This document shows, in pieces, positions 7,992 through 17,569 of a DNA stretch of 64,000 nt. The translations under genes and the position numbers were made by a program. Source of the DNA: Bdellovibrionales bacterium (GTDB taxonomy: Bacteria > Bdellovibrionota > Bdellovibrionia > Bdellovibrionales > UBA1609); the NCBI GenBank assembly GCA_023301025.1, contig JALZUR010000037.1, positions 1 through 64,000 of the forward strand. Direction: 5' to 3'. The notes beneath the pieces were generated by a model. It was not told the origin of the DNA. It saw only the letters and a list, made by a program, of their open reading frames with translations, and did no database searches. Numbering within the stretch: the stretch's first letter is position 1; the number at the start of each line of letters is the position of its first letter.

Positions 7992-9914
7992 TTATCTTTT
8001 AAAAAGCTCAGGGTGTTTTTTCTTCATATAAGAGGTTAAGAGTTCAGTCACCATAGGGGCAGCCCCGCTAGATCCGCCGCATGCATGAAGTGCTAAAGCT
8101 GCAACCACAATTTCAGGGTCCTCAACAGGTGCAAAGCCTACAAAAAAACCGTGATGTCGCTCTTCCTCAACACGGTTTTTACACTTTTTATATATCTCAT
8201 TACTTGAAAAATTTTTAACTTGGACTGTTCCTGTTTTGCCCGCCATTTTAAATTTTTTAGAAGATCTATATCTAGCAGTTCCTCTTGGTCCATTGGCTAC
8301 TTTAGTTAGGCCTTCAATGATTGTTTCAAAATCGACTTTTTCAACATCATCGCTTTGTTTAAGATCATACTTTAACTTAGAGTCATAAGAGGCAATGGTT
8401 CTGCCTTCCTCATTTAAAACTTCTTTTACAAGGACAGGCTCATATACAAGTCCCTTTGTGGCTATTGTTAAGTAGCCAACTGAAAGCTGTAAAAGTGTTG
8501 TATTAATATAGCCTTGTCCGATGGCGTAGCTTAAATCTTCTCCTTTGTGCCACTTCTCATTTCTATTTTTACGTTTCCAAGCTTTTGTGGGTAGGAGTCC
8601 TTTAGATTCTTGAATATACTGTATTCCTGTTCGTTGTCCCAAACCCATTTTAGAAATTAAAGAGCTCATAACATCAACGCCCATCTCTAAACCTAACTTA
8701 TAGAAAAAAACATTTCCAGAAACTTCAAGAGCTTGAGTCACATCTACCTCTCCATGTCCCCCTGCGCGATGATCATGATAATAACGACCTCCGTAGTAGA
8801 GTTTTCCGGGGGAGTAAAGTTTGGTGTACTTGCTAATAATATTGTTTTGTAAAGCGGCTAATCCTACAAAGGGCTTAAAAACAGACCCTGGTGAATAAGT
8901 GCCTTGTGCGACTTTATCAATTAAAGGTTTATACTTATTATTATTAAGCTCTTTCCAAAGTTCAGAGGAGATGCCTGTTTGAAAAACAGTTGGGTCAAAC
9001 GAGGGGTTTGAAGCCCAAGCCAAGACTTCACCTTTTATATTTAAAGCTATAATTCCGCCTTTGCGCTCCCCTAAAGCATCTTCTCTTTGAAATGCGTCAA
9101 AGGCATCTTTTTGTAAATCTTTATCAATAGTTAAAACTACGTTGTTTCCAATTTTAGCATCAATATCCTTTAAGCCTACATAGTTTACTAAAGATTCTGA
9201 TTTGTTTTGTCTTCTTCCCCTGGCATCAACTTGGACGTAAGAGAGGCCATTTTTACCGCGAATAAATTTATCTAGTGTATTCTCTAAGCCTGTTTGACCA
9301 ATCTGATCTCCAAGGTCAATGCTAAGTCCTTGGTTTCTGAGTTTTGAGATTTGTTTTTCATTAGCTGTTGAAACATAACCAAAAATTTGAGCCCCAGACT
9401 CTTTAAGAGGGTAGTTTCTGAAAATAACTTCTTCGGCATTTATCTCTGGATAGTTTTGTTTGAGTTTTTTAAACTCTAGGGCTTGAGTTTGAGTTATCTG
9501 TCTAGCAACTAGTGTTGGAAGGTAGGAGCCAAGTAGATGGTAGTTTCTTTTGGCATTTTTAATTAAAATAGCTTTGTCTTGTTTAAGTATGTGAGACACT
9601 TGCTCAAAAACATCATCAGTTCTTTTCTTTTTAGAAAATCTAAAAAGTTTTGGATCAATAGTTAATCTATAGCCAGGTGTATTTCCAACTAAAACATCAC
9701 CATTTCTATCGTAAAAGTAACCTCTTGGAGCGCGAATTTTTTGCTCTTTTATAGTGTTCTTATCTGAAAAAGCTCTAAATTTCCTACCATTTAAAATTTG
9801 CAAGTGCCAAAGTCGAACTGTAAGTAGGAGCATCAAAAAACCTAGTGCAATACTTAGCCTCTTTGTTCGTATTTCATTAAAAAATTTAAGAGTTTGCTGG
9901 TTGTCAATTTCCAT
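7992..9914 (-). CDS. mrdA: Penicillin-binding protein 2, transpeptidase
   Basis: PBP2 cross-links nascent peptidoglycan in the elongasome. The 640-residue protein has one N-terminal membrane anchor (about 18-38), a PBP dimerisation domain, and a transpeptidase domain with the three active-site motifs: SVFK (SxxK, in YSPGSVFKPF), SGN (in LEVSGNVFFY) and KTGT (in MAGKTGTVQV). Length and order match class B PBP2. It starts two bases after mreD ends, so the genes are likely co-translated. PBP2 and RodA form a single synthase complex in the periplasm and inner membrane. Confidence 0.96.
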   Translation of the reverse strand: MEIDNQQTLKFFNEIRTKRLSIALGFLMLLLTVRLWHLQILNGRKFRAFSDKNTIKEQKIRAPRGYFYDRNGDVLVGNTPGYRLTIDPKLFRFSKKKRTDDVFEQVSHILKQDKAILIKNAKRNYHLLGSYLPTLVARQITQTQALEFKKLKQNYPEINAEEVIFRNYPLKESGAQIFGYVSTANEKQISKLRNQGLSIDLGDQIGQTGLENTLDKFIRGKNGLSYVQVDARGRRQNKSESLVNYVGLKDIDAKIGNNVVLTIDKDLQKDAFDAFQREDALGERKGGIIALNIKGEVLAWASNPSFDPTVFQTGISSELWKELNNNKYKPLIDKVAQGTYSPGSVFKPFVGLAALQNNIISKYTKLYSPGKLYYGGRYYHDHRAGGHGEVDVTQALEVSGNVFFYKLGLEMGVDVMSSLISKMGLGQRTGIQYIQESKGLLPTKAWKRKNRNEKWHKGEDLSYAIGQGYINTTLLQLSVGYLTIATKGLVYEPVLVKEVLNEEGRTIASYDSKLKYDLKQSDDVEKVDFETIIEGLTKVANGPRGTARYRSSKKFKMAGKTGTVQVKNFSSNEIYKKCKNRVEEERHHGFFVGFAPVEDPEIVVAALALHACGGSSGAAPMVTELLTSYMKKKHPELFKR

Positions 9915-9916
9915 AG

Positions 9917-10450
9917 TTAAACTTCAAATCCAAAAGGGTAAACAACACCAATTAAGCTATCAGCACGTTTAAGTAGTGGCTCAACTATAAAAGAAAAACC
10001 AGGGCTCACAAGTGCTATTAAAATTAAAAGTGCTAGATCGTTAAAAGAGGCCAAGTTTGAATAAAAAACATAGTTTGAACCAAACATAAAAAAGTAAAAC
10101 ACCAAAAGGCCAAGCATGGTTGTTAAGTATAAGTAAGCACTCCCTTTTACAAAAGACCTAATTTTAAAAATATTAACAAAAGTTAATGTTGCTATAAGGC
10201 CTGCTAAAATTTGAAAAAGAGGTGCGCCTGTAAAGCCAGCAAGAATAAAGGTCGAGAGAACAGTTAGTAATGCGCCCATTAGTGGAGTTCTATGCAAAAA
10301 GTAATAGATCAGTGGTACAAACCAAATGTCGACTTCTATAAAAAAATTAGACGAACTGAAAAAAATTGATTCAATAGAGCAGACCATTAACAGTATAAGG
10401 CTGTACACAATTGTATCTATAAAGCTAACAATTGAGAGGTTTGATTTCAT
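9917..10450 (-). CDS. mreD: Rod shape-determining protein MreD
   Basis: A 177-residue integral membrane protein with about five to six hydrophobic segments, lying between mreC and mrdA, which is where mreD sits in most bacteria. Sequence conservation in MreD is low, so the call rests on size, topology and position. It links MreC to the other elongasome proteins in the inner membrane. It starts 3 bases after mreC ends. Confidence 0.85.
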   Translation of the reverse strand: MKSNLSIVSFIDTIVYSLILLMVCSIESIFFSSSNFFIEVDIWFVPLIYYFLHRTPLMGALLTVLSTFILAGFTGAPLFQILAGLIATLTFVNIFKIRSFVKGSAYLYLTTMLGLLVFYFFMFGSNYVFYSNLASFNDLALLILIALVSPGFSFIVEPLLKRADSLIGVVYPFGFEV

Positions 10451-10453
10451 AGT

Positions 10454-11326
10454 CTACACTTCATCTTTATCGTTAGAAGTTTCTGTTGATTCGTCAGATT
10501 CAATCTCGTTTTTTTCAGGATTTCCAGGGTTTATTATTATAAAAAACTCTTCCGTATTTTTAAGATCCACAAGGGGCTTTATTGTAGCAGCTTTGGTTAT
10601 TCCTGATTTTGTTTTTTTGATTTTTTTAACTAAGCCAATAGGAAGTCCTTTTGGGAAAACTCCACTTGAGCCAGAGGTTACAATTAAGTCTCCTTCAAGG
10701 ATTTGAGCTTCAAAAGGGAGATGCTTCGAGATCAGATCATTTTGGCCATCACCTTCTATAAGTATGCGCTCTCTTGAGCGTTGAACAATACCTTCTGTAG
10801 CAAAAAAGTGATTTGTGATTGTAAGAACTTGGCTTTTAAATCTTGAAATCTTTAGAGTTTCACCAACAACACCATTTAGTCCAACAACTCCCATTTTTTC
10901 CTTCACACCTTCGTGTTCGCCTTTTGACAAGGTTAGGGTGTCACCCGAAAGAATTATATCTTGAGCTGAAATAAATGAAGCTAAAAGCTTCATAGGGCTG
11001 CTTTGCTCAAGTTTCAGCAGTTTTCGAAGGCGGTCATTTTCAAGTTTAATCTCTCTATTTAAAACCTGCTCAATTTTAAGTTCAGAGACTTCTTTTAAGA
11101 GCTGTCTGTTAAGTTTTTTAATAGAAATGAGGTTTGTGTACTCACTTACAGATTTTAAAACGCCTAGGCTGATGTAATCTAAACCGCCTTGTACCCCATG
11201 GGCTACTTCAACAAAAGGCTTTGCCGCTGTAGTTAAGCCTCCCTCTGAGTTAAAAAGAAATATAGGCAAGCTGATAAGTAAAAGCACAGCTAAGATTTTG
11301 CGCAGATCAAACTGAAAAAAAAACAT
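10454..11326 (-). CDS. mreC: Rod shape-determining protein MreC
   Basis: MreC is the periplasmic scaffold that activates PBP2. This 290-residue protein has an N-terminal membrane helix (about 9-25), a coiled coil (about 60-105) and a beta-rich region with typical segments (GVVGLNGVVGETLKISRF, DLIVTSGSSGVFPKGLPIG). The C-terminus carries an acidic, disordered tail of about 20 residues. It heads the mreC-mreD-mrdA-rodA operon. mreB, which usually precedes mreC, is not here: the upstream neighbour is a divergent chaperone gene. Confidence 0.95.
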   Translation of the reverse strand: MFFFQFDLRKILAVLLLISLPIFLFNSEGGLTTAAKPFVEVAHGVQGGLDYISLGVLKSVSEYTNLISIKKLNRQLLKEVSELKIEQVLNREIKLENDRLRKLLKLEQSSPMKLLASFISAQDIILSGDTLTLSKGEHEGVKEKMGVVGLNGVVGETLKISRFKSQVLTITNHFFATEGIVQRSRERILIEGDGQNDLISKHLPFEAQILEGDLIVTSGSSGVFPKGLPIGLVKKIKKTKSGITKAATIKPLVDLKNTEEFFIIINPGNPEKNEIESDESTETSNDKDEV

Positions 11327-11422
11327 AATTTATGGCCTGTCCCTTGCAATTTTTAGGTTTAATGACGAACATTTTATATAGATCTTAATTTAAAAAAATT
11401 ATTATGAAAAGGTGAATTCTCA

Positions 11423-12589
11423 ATGTTAGAAAAAATCAGGAAACCTGAAAGTACCAGAAGTAGATTTACTTACATTACCTCTTTGATTTTATTTTCGATG
11501 ATTATAGCTACATTTATTTTTATGATACCTGGAATGTCAGGTACTGGTGGTGCTGTAAATGCGGCCGCTGAGGTTGGAAGTTCAACCGTATCTCTACGTG
11601 AATATGACGATCAACTCAGAGCTATGAGATCTCAGTATCAAAAAATGTTTAATGGTGAAATACCGCCTGTATTTGAGGCTAATATTAAGAATCAAGTTCT
11701 AGAGTCTCTAATTCAGGCTGAAGTTATGACTCAATTTGCTAAAGAGCAAAATATTGTTGTTTCTAACTTAGAGGTTGCTGATTTTTTAAGAACAGAGATT
11801 CCTGCTTTTCAAGAAGATGGTCGCTTTAGTTTATCCCTATACAATAACTACTTAGATGCGGTTAGGTTAACTCCTTCAAGTTTTGAAAAGAGAGTATACA
11901 GTGATATTTTAAGACAAAAAATCCAAGGTGCTTTCAGTGTTGCTTTCAACAAAACTCAAACAGAAAAACAACTTCTCAGCGAGGCTAAAGCCGTAAAATT
12001 AAGATTAAAATACATTAAACTAAACACGGATCTTTTTGACTCTCAATCAGAGGTAAGTGATGTCGATGCTACAGAGTTTTTGAAGGGTTCAAATAACCTT
12101 ACAGAACTTAAAAGTTTTTTTGACTCTAACAAAGCCAACTATAAAGAAGATTTTGAAAGTCTTAAGGCTGACATTGCAAAAGATTTTTTAAAAGATAAAG
12201 CATCTAAGTTAAAAGATCAGGAGCTTAAAGACATTAACAAGGCTCGAGATGCTAAGTCATTAAAAGAGTTTTTACTAAAAACAGGTCACATTTGGTCTGA
12301 AGAGCAAAAGCTTAGTTTGACAGATACTAACCTTAATAATGTTGGTGAGACTAAAGATTTCTTTACAGGTGTTTTGGATCTTAACAAAGGGCAGTCCAGT
12401 AATAAACTAATCACAGTTGGAACAGACCGCTTTGTGTTTCTAAATGAAGGTTTCACAACTGAAACTGCTAAAAGTGAAGTCCCTGAGCCTCGTGTTGGGT
12501 CTAGAGGTCAGGATGCTTATAATCTTGTGTATCAAGATGAGAAAAAGAACAAGAGTGTTATCATAAATAATGAACTTGTTGCGAATTAA
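11423..12589 (+). CDS. SurA/PpiD-type membrane-anchored periplasmic chaperone
   Basis: A 388-residue protein with a cytoplasmic N-terminus, one membrane helix (about 17-36) and a periplasmic region. It begins like PpiD: a VNAAAEVGSSTVSLREYDDQ segment, then a SurA-N domain (about 50-170) with VLESLIQAEVMTQFAKEQNI and the FQEDGRFSLSLYNNYL motif. PpiD helps fold outer-membrane and secreted proteins at the translocon. E. coli PpiD is about 620 residues with a parvulin domain; I see no parvulin active-site signature here, so this is probably a shortened chaperone without isomerase activity. The ribosome-binding site is AAGGTG. It is divergent from mreC. Confidence 0.75.
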   Translation: MLEKIRKPESTRSRFTYITSLILFSMIIATFIFMIPGMSGTGGAVNAAAEVGSSTVSLREYDDQLRAMRSQYQKMFNGEIPPVFEANIKNQVLESLIQAEVMTQFAKEQNIVVSNLEVADFLRTEIPAFQEDGRFSLSLYNNYLDAVRLTPSSFEKRVYSDILRQKIQGAFSVAFNKTQTEKQLLSEAKAVKLRLKYIKLNTDLFDSQSEVSDVDATEFLKGSNNLTELKSFFDSNKANYKEDFESLKADIAKDFLKDKASKLKDQELKDINKARDAKSLKEFLLKTGHIWSEEQKLSLTDTNLNNVGETKDFFTGVLDLNKGQSSNKLITVGTDRFVFLNEGFTTETAKSEVPEPRVGSRGQDAYNLVYQDEKKNKSVIINNELVAN

Positions 12590-12685
12590 GTAGTTTTTCC
12601 CTGTTTCCAGAATTTTTTTAAAGAATATTGGATTTAATTGAGTCAGCCATGTAAGACTTAGGTCCAGTCCAGCCGAAATAACTTT

Positions 12686-14182
12686 ATGCTAAAGTTGTTT
12701 TATTCCACATTCATATTCTTCCTTCTTCCTTTTTCATGGACCCAGGCAAATGCACAAGATGCGGAAATAACTGAGCGTGTTCCTGATGAATATATTGTTG
12801 TGTATAAACCTGAAGCTTCTGTCTCATCAAAAACGCTTTCTGTAGCAGCTTTAAATCACAATTTATCTTTAAAAACCAGTTGGAGTAATATCAACAGCTA
12901 TCACTTTAAAGCTAGAAAATCTGTTGATTTCGATGCTTTAAAAGAAGAGATGTCTAAAAATCCAAATATACTTACTATTGAGCCAAATTATAAAGTTAAG
13001 GCTCTTTCTTTATTTAATAGAGTTTCAACAGATGCAGACCTTGGCGCAAATTCTGCTTGGCAAGCTATTGCTGATAATCAAGAATTTTCACGAGGTTTCT
13101 CATCTTATAGACCAATAGTTGCTGTAATTGATTCGGGGCTTGATGTGAATCACGATGTTTTTACCCAGACTGAAAGACTTTGGGTGAACGAAGGTGAGAT
13201 TCCAAATAACGGTATTGATGATGACTTAAACGGTTTTATTGATGATGTTAATGGGTGGAACTTTGTTGATGATTCGCCAAATGTTTTTGATGATGATGAG
13301 TTTGGTCATGGATCGCATGTGTCTGGTATTGTGGCGTCTTCATCTGGCCCTCTAAATTACACACTTAGTGCACTTCCTCCAGTAAGAGTTATGTCTTTAA
13401 AGTTTTTAAATGGAGTAGGTGAGGGAACTACGGCTGATGCTATCTCTGCCATCTATTATGCTATTGAAAACGGTGCTAAAGTTTTAAATAATTCTTGGGG
13501 TGGTTCAATCTACTCAACAGCTCTTCATCAAGCTGTATCTTTTAGTTATGAAAGAGATACCGTTTTTGTTGCTGCAGCTGGTAATGAAGGTGTGAACACA
13601 GACAACACACCACTTTATCCATCATCGTTAGATGTTCCAAATGTTATATCCGTCGGTGCAAGTAGTGACACATCAAGAGCTATCTTTTCAAACTTCGGTG
13701 CTGAAACTGTAGATATTTTCGCTCCAGGTGCTGGTATATACAGTACTTTACCGGGCAATACTTATGGAAATTTAAGCGGAACTAGTATGTCTGCTCCTTT
13801 TATTTCAGCTTTAGCCGCTTTGATGTTTGTCGAAGCACCGCAATTTTCAGGTTATCAAATAAGAGAAGACATCTTAGCTACAGCTCAAAGTTTTACGCAA
13901 CTTAATGGTTACAGTGCCACTGGTGGTCGAGTGGATTTTGGTGCTGCAATAGATCAGCTTCAAACGCACTCAACTGATGTAAACTTTAAACCAAGCTACG
14001 TTCCTGAGTTTACTTCAAGATCTATAGCATCTGTAGGTAACAGTTCGAATAACGATAGCCTTATAGCATGCGGACGAGTTAGAAAAAGTTCAGGTGGTTC
14101 ACAAAGTGGTACAAGTAGCGCAATATTTTTACTACTATTTCCAATGCTTTTAATTTTGTTATTCAGAAGATTAAGTTATTAA
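12686..14182 (+). CDS. Secreted subtilisin-family serine protease with C-terminal sorting-like tail
   Basis: A 498-residue S8 peptidase. It has a signal peptide (cleavage near ANAQDA), an I9-type inhibitory propeptide (about 30-105, starting VPDEYIVVYKP) and a catalytic domain with Asp ~148 (AVIDSGLD), His ~210 (FGHGSHVSG), the oxyanion Asn (AAAGNEG) and Ser ~368 (LSGTSMSAPF). The last 40 residues are a Cys-containing, Gly/Ser-rich linker (ACGRVRKSSGGSQSGTSS), a hydrophobic helix, and an Arg-Arg end. This is the layout of GlyGly-CTERM or MYXO-CTERM tails, which are cleaved after export so the protein is released or anchored at the surface. The start lacks a Shine-Dalgarno sequence. The stop overlaps the end of the convergent murI. 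Confidence 0.93.
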   Translation: MLKLFYSTFIFFLLPFSWTQANAQDAEITERVPDEYIVVYKPEASVSSKTLSVAALNHNLSLKTSWSNINSYHFKARKSVDFDALKEEMSKNPNILTIEPNYKVKALSLFNRVSTDADLGANSAWQAIADNQEFSRGFSSYRPIVAVIDSGLDVNHDVFTQTERLWVNEGEIPNNGIDDDLNGFIDDVNGWNFVDDSPNVFDDDEFGHGSHVSGIVASSSGPLNYTLSALPPVRVMSLKFLNGVGEGTTADAISAIYYAIENGAKVLNNSWGGSIYSTALHQAVSFSYERDTVFVAAAGNEGVNTDNTPLYPSSLDVPNVISVGASSDTSRAIFSNFGAETVDIFAPGAGIYSTLPGNTYGNLSGTSMSAPFISALAALMFVEAPQFSGYQIREDILATAQSFTQLNGYSATGGRVDFGAAIDQLQTHSTDVNFKPSYVPEFTSRSIASVGNSSNNDSLIACGRVRKSSGGSQSGTSSAIFLLLFPMLLILLFRRLSY

Positions 14183-14976
14183 ATCTCAACCTTCTCGACT
14201 TCAATATCTTTATTAAAAATTTGAAAAATAAAGCTTTTAAAATTTTTAGCCTCATCAGTGATTAAAATTTTAGTTAAGCTTTTCTCATTGAGCCTGCTAT
14301 TTAAATTTTTTAGTTCCAATTTTCCACTTAGAGACTTTGAAACACTAATTGAAGAGTCTATCAATTGTATTTCAGGAATCTTTTTTGAAAGTGGTTCTTT
14401 GAAAAATGGAAAATGGGTACAACCCAAAATCAGAACATCAATTTTCTCTTTAAACTTTTCTAAGTAGTAGTCAAAGGCGTGAGGTAGAAGTTTATGGGTG
14501 TTTAAAGACTCTTCTACTAAAGCTACTAGGGTGGGGCAGCTGATCATCTCTACATCAATACTTGGATCAAGTTTTTTTATTTCATTTTCATAAGCTTTAG
14601 AAAGCACAGTTGCTTGTGTTGCCCATAAGCCAATACGTTTTCCACCTATATTTTTTAGACATTCAACAGCCGCAAAAGCACCTGGTTTGATAACCCCAAA
14701 AAGCGGGACTGGGCTTTTAACATACTCAAGAACTGTTGAGACGGAGTTACAGGCTACAACTAAAGCTTTAATATTGTAGTTTGTAAGCAGATAGTTAAGG
14801 TTTCTTTCAGCATAGCTTATGATTGTAGTTTGAGACTTTGTTCCATATGGCAGCCTTGCAGTATCGCCAAGATAAATAAAAGTTTCTTGAGGGTGATCAA
14901 TTTGCAGTTGTCTTAAAACACTTAAGCCGCCGACACCAGAATCAAAAACACCAATGGGTTTATTTTCTGTATTCAT
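14179..14976 (-). CDS. murI: Glutamate racemase
   Basis: MurI converts L-glutamate to the D-glutamate used in peptidoglycan stem peptides. The 265-residue protein has the family's two catalytic Cys motifs, VVACNSVST and LGCTHFPFF, and the N-terminal GVFDSGVGGLSVLRQL segment. It overlaps the stop of the upstream IMPDH/GMPR gene by four bases (ATGA), so the two are translationally coupled. Confidence 0.96.
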   Translation of the reverse strand: MNTENKPIGVFDSGVGGLSVLRQLQIDHPQETFIYLGDTARLPYGTKSQTTIISYAERNLNYLLTNYNIKALVVACNSVSTVLEYVKSPVPLFGVIKPGAFAAVECLKNIGGKRIGLWATQATVLSKAYENEIKKLDPSIDVEMISCPTLVALVEESLNTHKLLPHAFDYYLEKFKEKIDVLILGCTHFPFFKEPLSKKIPEIQLIDSSISVSKSLSGKLELKNLNSRLNEKSLTKILITDEAKNFKSFIFQIFNKDIEVEKVEI

Positions 14977-16025
14977 AAACTAAAAAGGCCGTGGGCCACA
15001 GACTCTTTATAACCTGATGGTGACATCTTTAAGAATCTGGCATTTTCTTTAATTTCAGAAAAAGTTGTAGCATTAATATAACTCATCCCACTTTTAACAC
15101 CGCCAGAAAGTTCTGAGACAATATCAACTGCATGTCCTTTAACCGGAATAAGATGTGATTCACCTTCTGGGGCCATACCTTGAGTAACTCCACCTCTCCA
15201 AGAGTCTTGTGCAGAACGAGAGGCCATACCACGGTAAAGTTTTTTTCCGTTTCTTGTGCGACCTGGTGTTTCAAGTGTTCCGGCTAGTAAAGATCCAATC
15301 ATTACAGAATCTGCTCCAGCACAAAATGCTTTAAAGATATCACCTGAGCTTTTTAAACCCCCATCAGCTATTATAGGTACTTTGTATTTTTCAGCTTCAA
15401 TTGCACACATTGAAATTGCTGATAGTTGAGGAACACCACAGCCAGTGATTACACGTGTGGTGCACATTGAGCCAGGCCCAATACCTACTTTAATGGCATC
15501 AGCACCTGAGTCATAGAGGTCTTTAACAGCTAATGGGGTTGCTACGTTGCCTGCAATGACTTGAATAGAGCTAAAATTATTCTTAACCCATTCAGTGATC
15601 TCTAACATTTGAACACTGTGACCGTGAGCAATGTCTATTGTTAAGATTTCAACTCCTGCATCAACTAACTTGCGAGCACGTTCTTTTGCAGATTCACCGA
15701 CACCAATGCTTGCAGCTAGTAGTGAATCTTTACAATCTTTAGCCGTTTTGAGTTCTTCAATCTGTTGATCCACATCAATGAACCTGTGAATGATTCCCAT
15801 ACCACCCATTTCGGCCATGGTTTTAGCCATAAGACCTTCAGTTATGGTGTCCATGTTTGAGCTAATGATAGGTAGAGATCTTTTGATTTTTTTTGTAATA
15901 TTTGAATTGAGATCTGGGTCTTTTCTTGATCTAACATTTGATTTTTGAGGTACAATTAAAACATCGTCAAAAGTTAAACCTTCAGGGTGTTCAGCAATCT
16001 CATTTCTATTTAAATACTTGGCCAT
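14973..16025 (-). CDS. CBS-less IMP dehydrogenase / GMP reductase
   Basis: A 350-residue TIM-barrel enzyme of the IMPDH/GMPR family, which interconverts IMP with XMP or GMP. Visible motifs are [13 protein letters not shown] at the start, SNMDTI, the catalytic Cys loop [11 protein letters not shown], the phosphate site [14 protein letters not shown] and the flap [10 protein letters not shown]. There is no CBS pair between the barrel halves, which regulatory IMPDHs usually have. The C-terminal ending and missing CBS fit GMP reductase (guaC-like), but the flap and GGVKSGM segment are shared with IMPDH, so I leave the reaction open. The start has a good AAGGA site. It is coupled to murI. Confidence 0.85.
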   Translation of the reverse strand: MAKYLNRNEIAEHPEGLTFDDVLIVPQKSNVRSRKDPDLNSNITKKIKRSLPIISSNMDTITEGLMAKTMAEMGGMGIIHRFIDVDQQIEELKTAKDCKDSLLAASIGVGESAKERARKLVDAGVEILTIDIAHGHSVQMLEITEWVKNNFSSIQVIAGNVATPLAVKDLYDSGADAIKVGIGPGSMCTTRVITGCGVPQLSAISMCAIEAEKYKVPIIADGGLKSSGDIFKAFCAGADSVMIGSLLAGTLETPGRTRNGKKLYRGMASRSAQDSWRGGVTQGMAPEGESHLIPVKGHAVDIVSELSGGVKSGMSYINATTFSEIKENARFLKMSPSGYKESVAHGLFSL

Positions 16026-16058
16026 TTAAAATATTCCTTCATGTGTAAATTGTATCAT

Positions 16059-16880
16059 TCATTTTTTAAAATCAGTCTCTGACTTAGAACTTAAAACGTA
16101 AAGTGTGTGTAAAAATATATAGTAAAGGTAAGATAAAAAACTAAATATTAAAATAAATTTTAGTCCTTTACTAAAAACAGAAAATAATTCTAAAGAACTT
16201 TCAGATTCAAAAAGTGTATTTATATAAAGAAACAAAATATCAAAAACAATTAAGGGTAAAAGAAGCATCCATTTTTTAAGAGTCATAAATGTTCTAGATG
16301 CAGTGATAGGATCAAAAGTAGGTGATTTCATTTTTTCATTGTAAAAAACATGAAGTGACGACAAAGAAAGTCTTGTGTTTTCAATAAGTGCTAATGCGAT
16401 AGGAACAGCAAAACAAAAACCGGCAAAGATTTTAGTTTTAAAATCTATCTCCACATTTAAAAGTTCTGTAAAAGCTACAGGTGAAAGCCATATAAAGAGA
16501 CATAAAAAAGGAATTAAACTTATAATAAAAGTAATTAGAACCCGCAGTTGAACTCTTATTTCAACATTAACCCACTCAATAAAAACATTCTTTAGAAAAA
16601 GCTTAAAGGAGTGGTGTAAATGATTTTTATTTCTTAGACCAAGTGTGTAGAAGAAGGTTAACTTCAGAAGACCATTTAAGAGTAAAGTTAATATAAGTGC
16701 TGTAGCCATCACAGTAAATCTTTCAAGTTCACTGCTGTCGTTTAAAATTAATCTTTGTCTCATAATCATTGTAAGAAACAAAAATAAACAGAACAAAACC
16801 AAAAGATACATCAGATCTTTAAAATAGTTTTTTTTTAGACTCTCTAAATATATTTTTTTGAAACTTCTGTTATGCACCAT
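16059..16880 (-). CDS. Multi-pass membrane protein, unknown
   Basis: I do not recognise this 273-residue protein. It has about six hydrophobic segments (approximately 22-42, 55-77, 110-135, 145-163, 205-225 and 242-262) with a Lys/Asn-rich N-terminus. A similar broad layout occurs in bacterial multi-pass proteins of unknown role, but no motif decides. It lies 34 bases upstream of the IMPDH/GMPR gene on the same strand and could be first in that operon. No ribosome-binding site is evident. Confidence 0.65.
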   Translation of the reverse strand: MVHNRSFKKIYLESLKKNYFKDLMYLLVLFCLFLFLTMIMRQRLILNDSSELERFTVMATALILTLLLNGLLKLTFFYTLGLRNKNHLHHSFKLFLKNVFIEWVNVEIRVQLRVLITFIISLIPFLCLFIWLSPVAFTELLNVEIDFKTKIFAGFCFAVPIALALIENTRLSLSSLHVFYNEKMKSPTFDPITASRTFMTLKKWMLLLPLIVFDILFLYINTLFESESSLELFSVFSKGLKFILIFSFLSYLYYIFLHTLYVLSSKSETDFKK

Positions 16881-17038
16881 AGAGGGTGAAGTTATATTTA
16901 AAATCTGTAACTTAAAAGAACTTGTCTACTGCATTATGAGGGCTTGGATCAGTACTTAGGCTGTTTTTAGACTGCTCTTTTGTATTTGCTGTCGTATAGC
17001 ACACAAAAAAGCAGCTGAAAGAAATTATTTAAGGTTAA

Positions 17039-17440
17039 TTAACCTTTTAAAGCCCAGCTTACACACCATGCTTCAGGCTTAACTTGTTTTCCAGGGAAAA
17101 GCTGGCATCCAATTCCTTCTTCACCTTCTTTAACAACGTTTAGAGCGCAGTTTTTACAATACTGTTCAGATCCTGGAGTATCACCTTTTGCAACTCTAAT
17201 AGACTCAGAAACTTCTGATGCTGCTTCTTTGTATTTAACACCTTGAGCGATTTGATCAGATTCACTTACATATTCAACTGCGCTTACATCTGCAGTGTCT
17301 GTAGGAGCTGCTGCCTCAGTAGATTCTGTAATTATTTTGTCGCTTTTTGAACATGCAACAAGTCCAGCTCCAGCAATGATTGCTGTTCCAGCAATAGATT
17401 TTTTGATCAGTTCACGGCGGCTTAATGATTCTTTTTTCAT
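17039..17440 (-). CDS. High-potential iron-sulfur protein, Tat lipoprotein
   Basis: HiPIPs carry a [4Fe-4S] cluster and act as periplasmic one-electron carriers. The C-terminal 45 residues contain the four-Cys pattern: YCKNC, IGCQLFPGK and AWCVSW, including the usual conserved aromatic and GCQLFPG motif. The N-terminus has a twin-arginine signal (SRRELIKKS) ending in a lipobox (LVAC, Cys30), so it is probably exported folded through Tat and lipid-anchored. I chose the ATG at 17440: the AGGAG site is seven bases upstream of it but only one base from the ATG at 17446. A Thr/Ala/Glu-rich linker joins signal and cluster domain. It is divergent from the hydrolase gene. Confidence 0.88.
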   Translation of the reverse strand: MKKESLSRRELIKKSIAGTAIIAGAGLVACSKSDKIITESTEAAAPTDTADVSAVEYVSESDQIAQGVKYKEAASEVSESIRVAKGDTPGSEQYCKNCALNVVKEGEEGIGCQLFPGKQVKPEAWCVSWALKG

Positions 17441-17569
17441 GTGCATACTCCTAAGTATTTGTTAATTAGTTTTAATTTAAGTATCATCTGACTTTCAATA
17501 TCTCAAATGAATTGTTCTTTTGGCACCATGGGTCTGGTCAATTCATTGTATTGTCTTAATATTTAAAAA

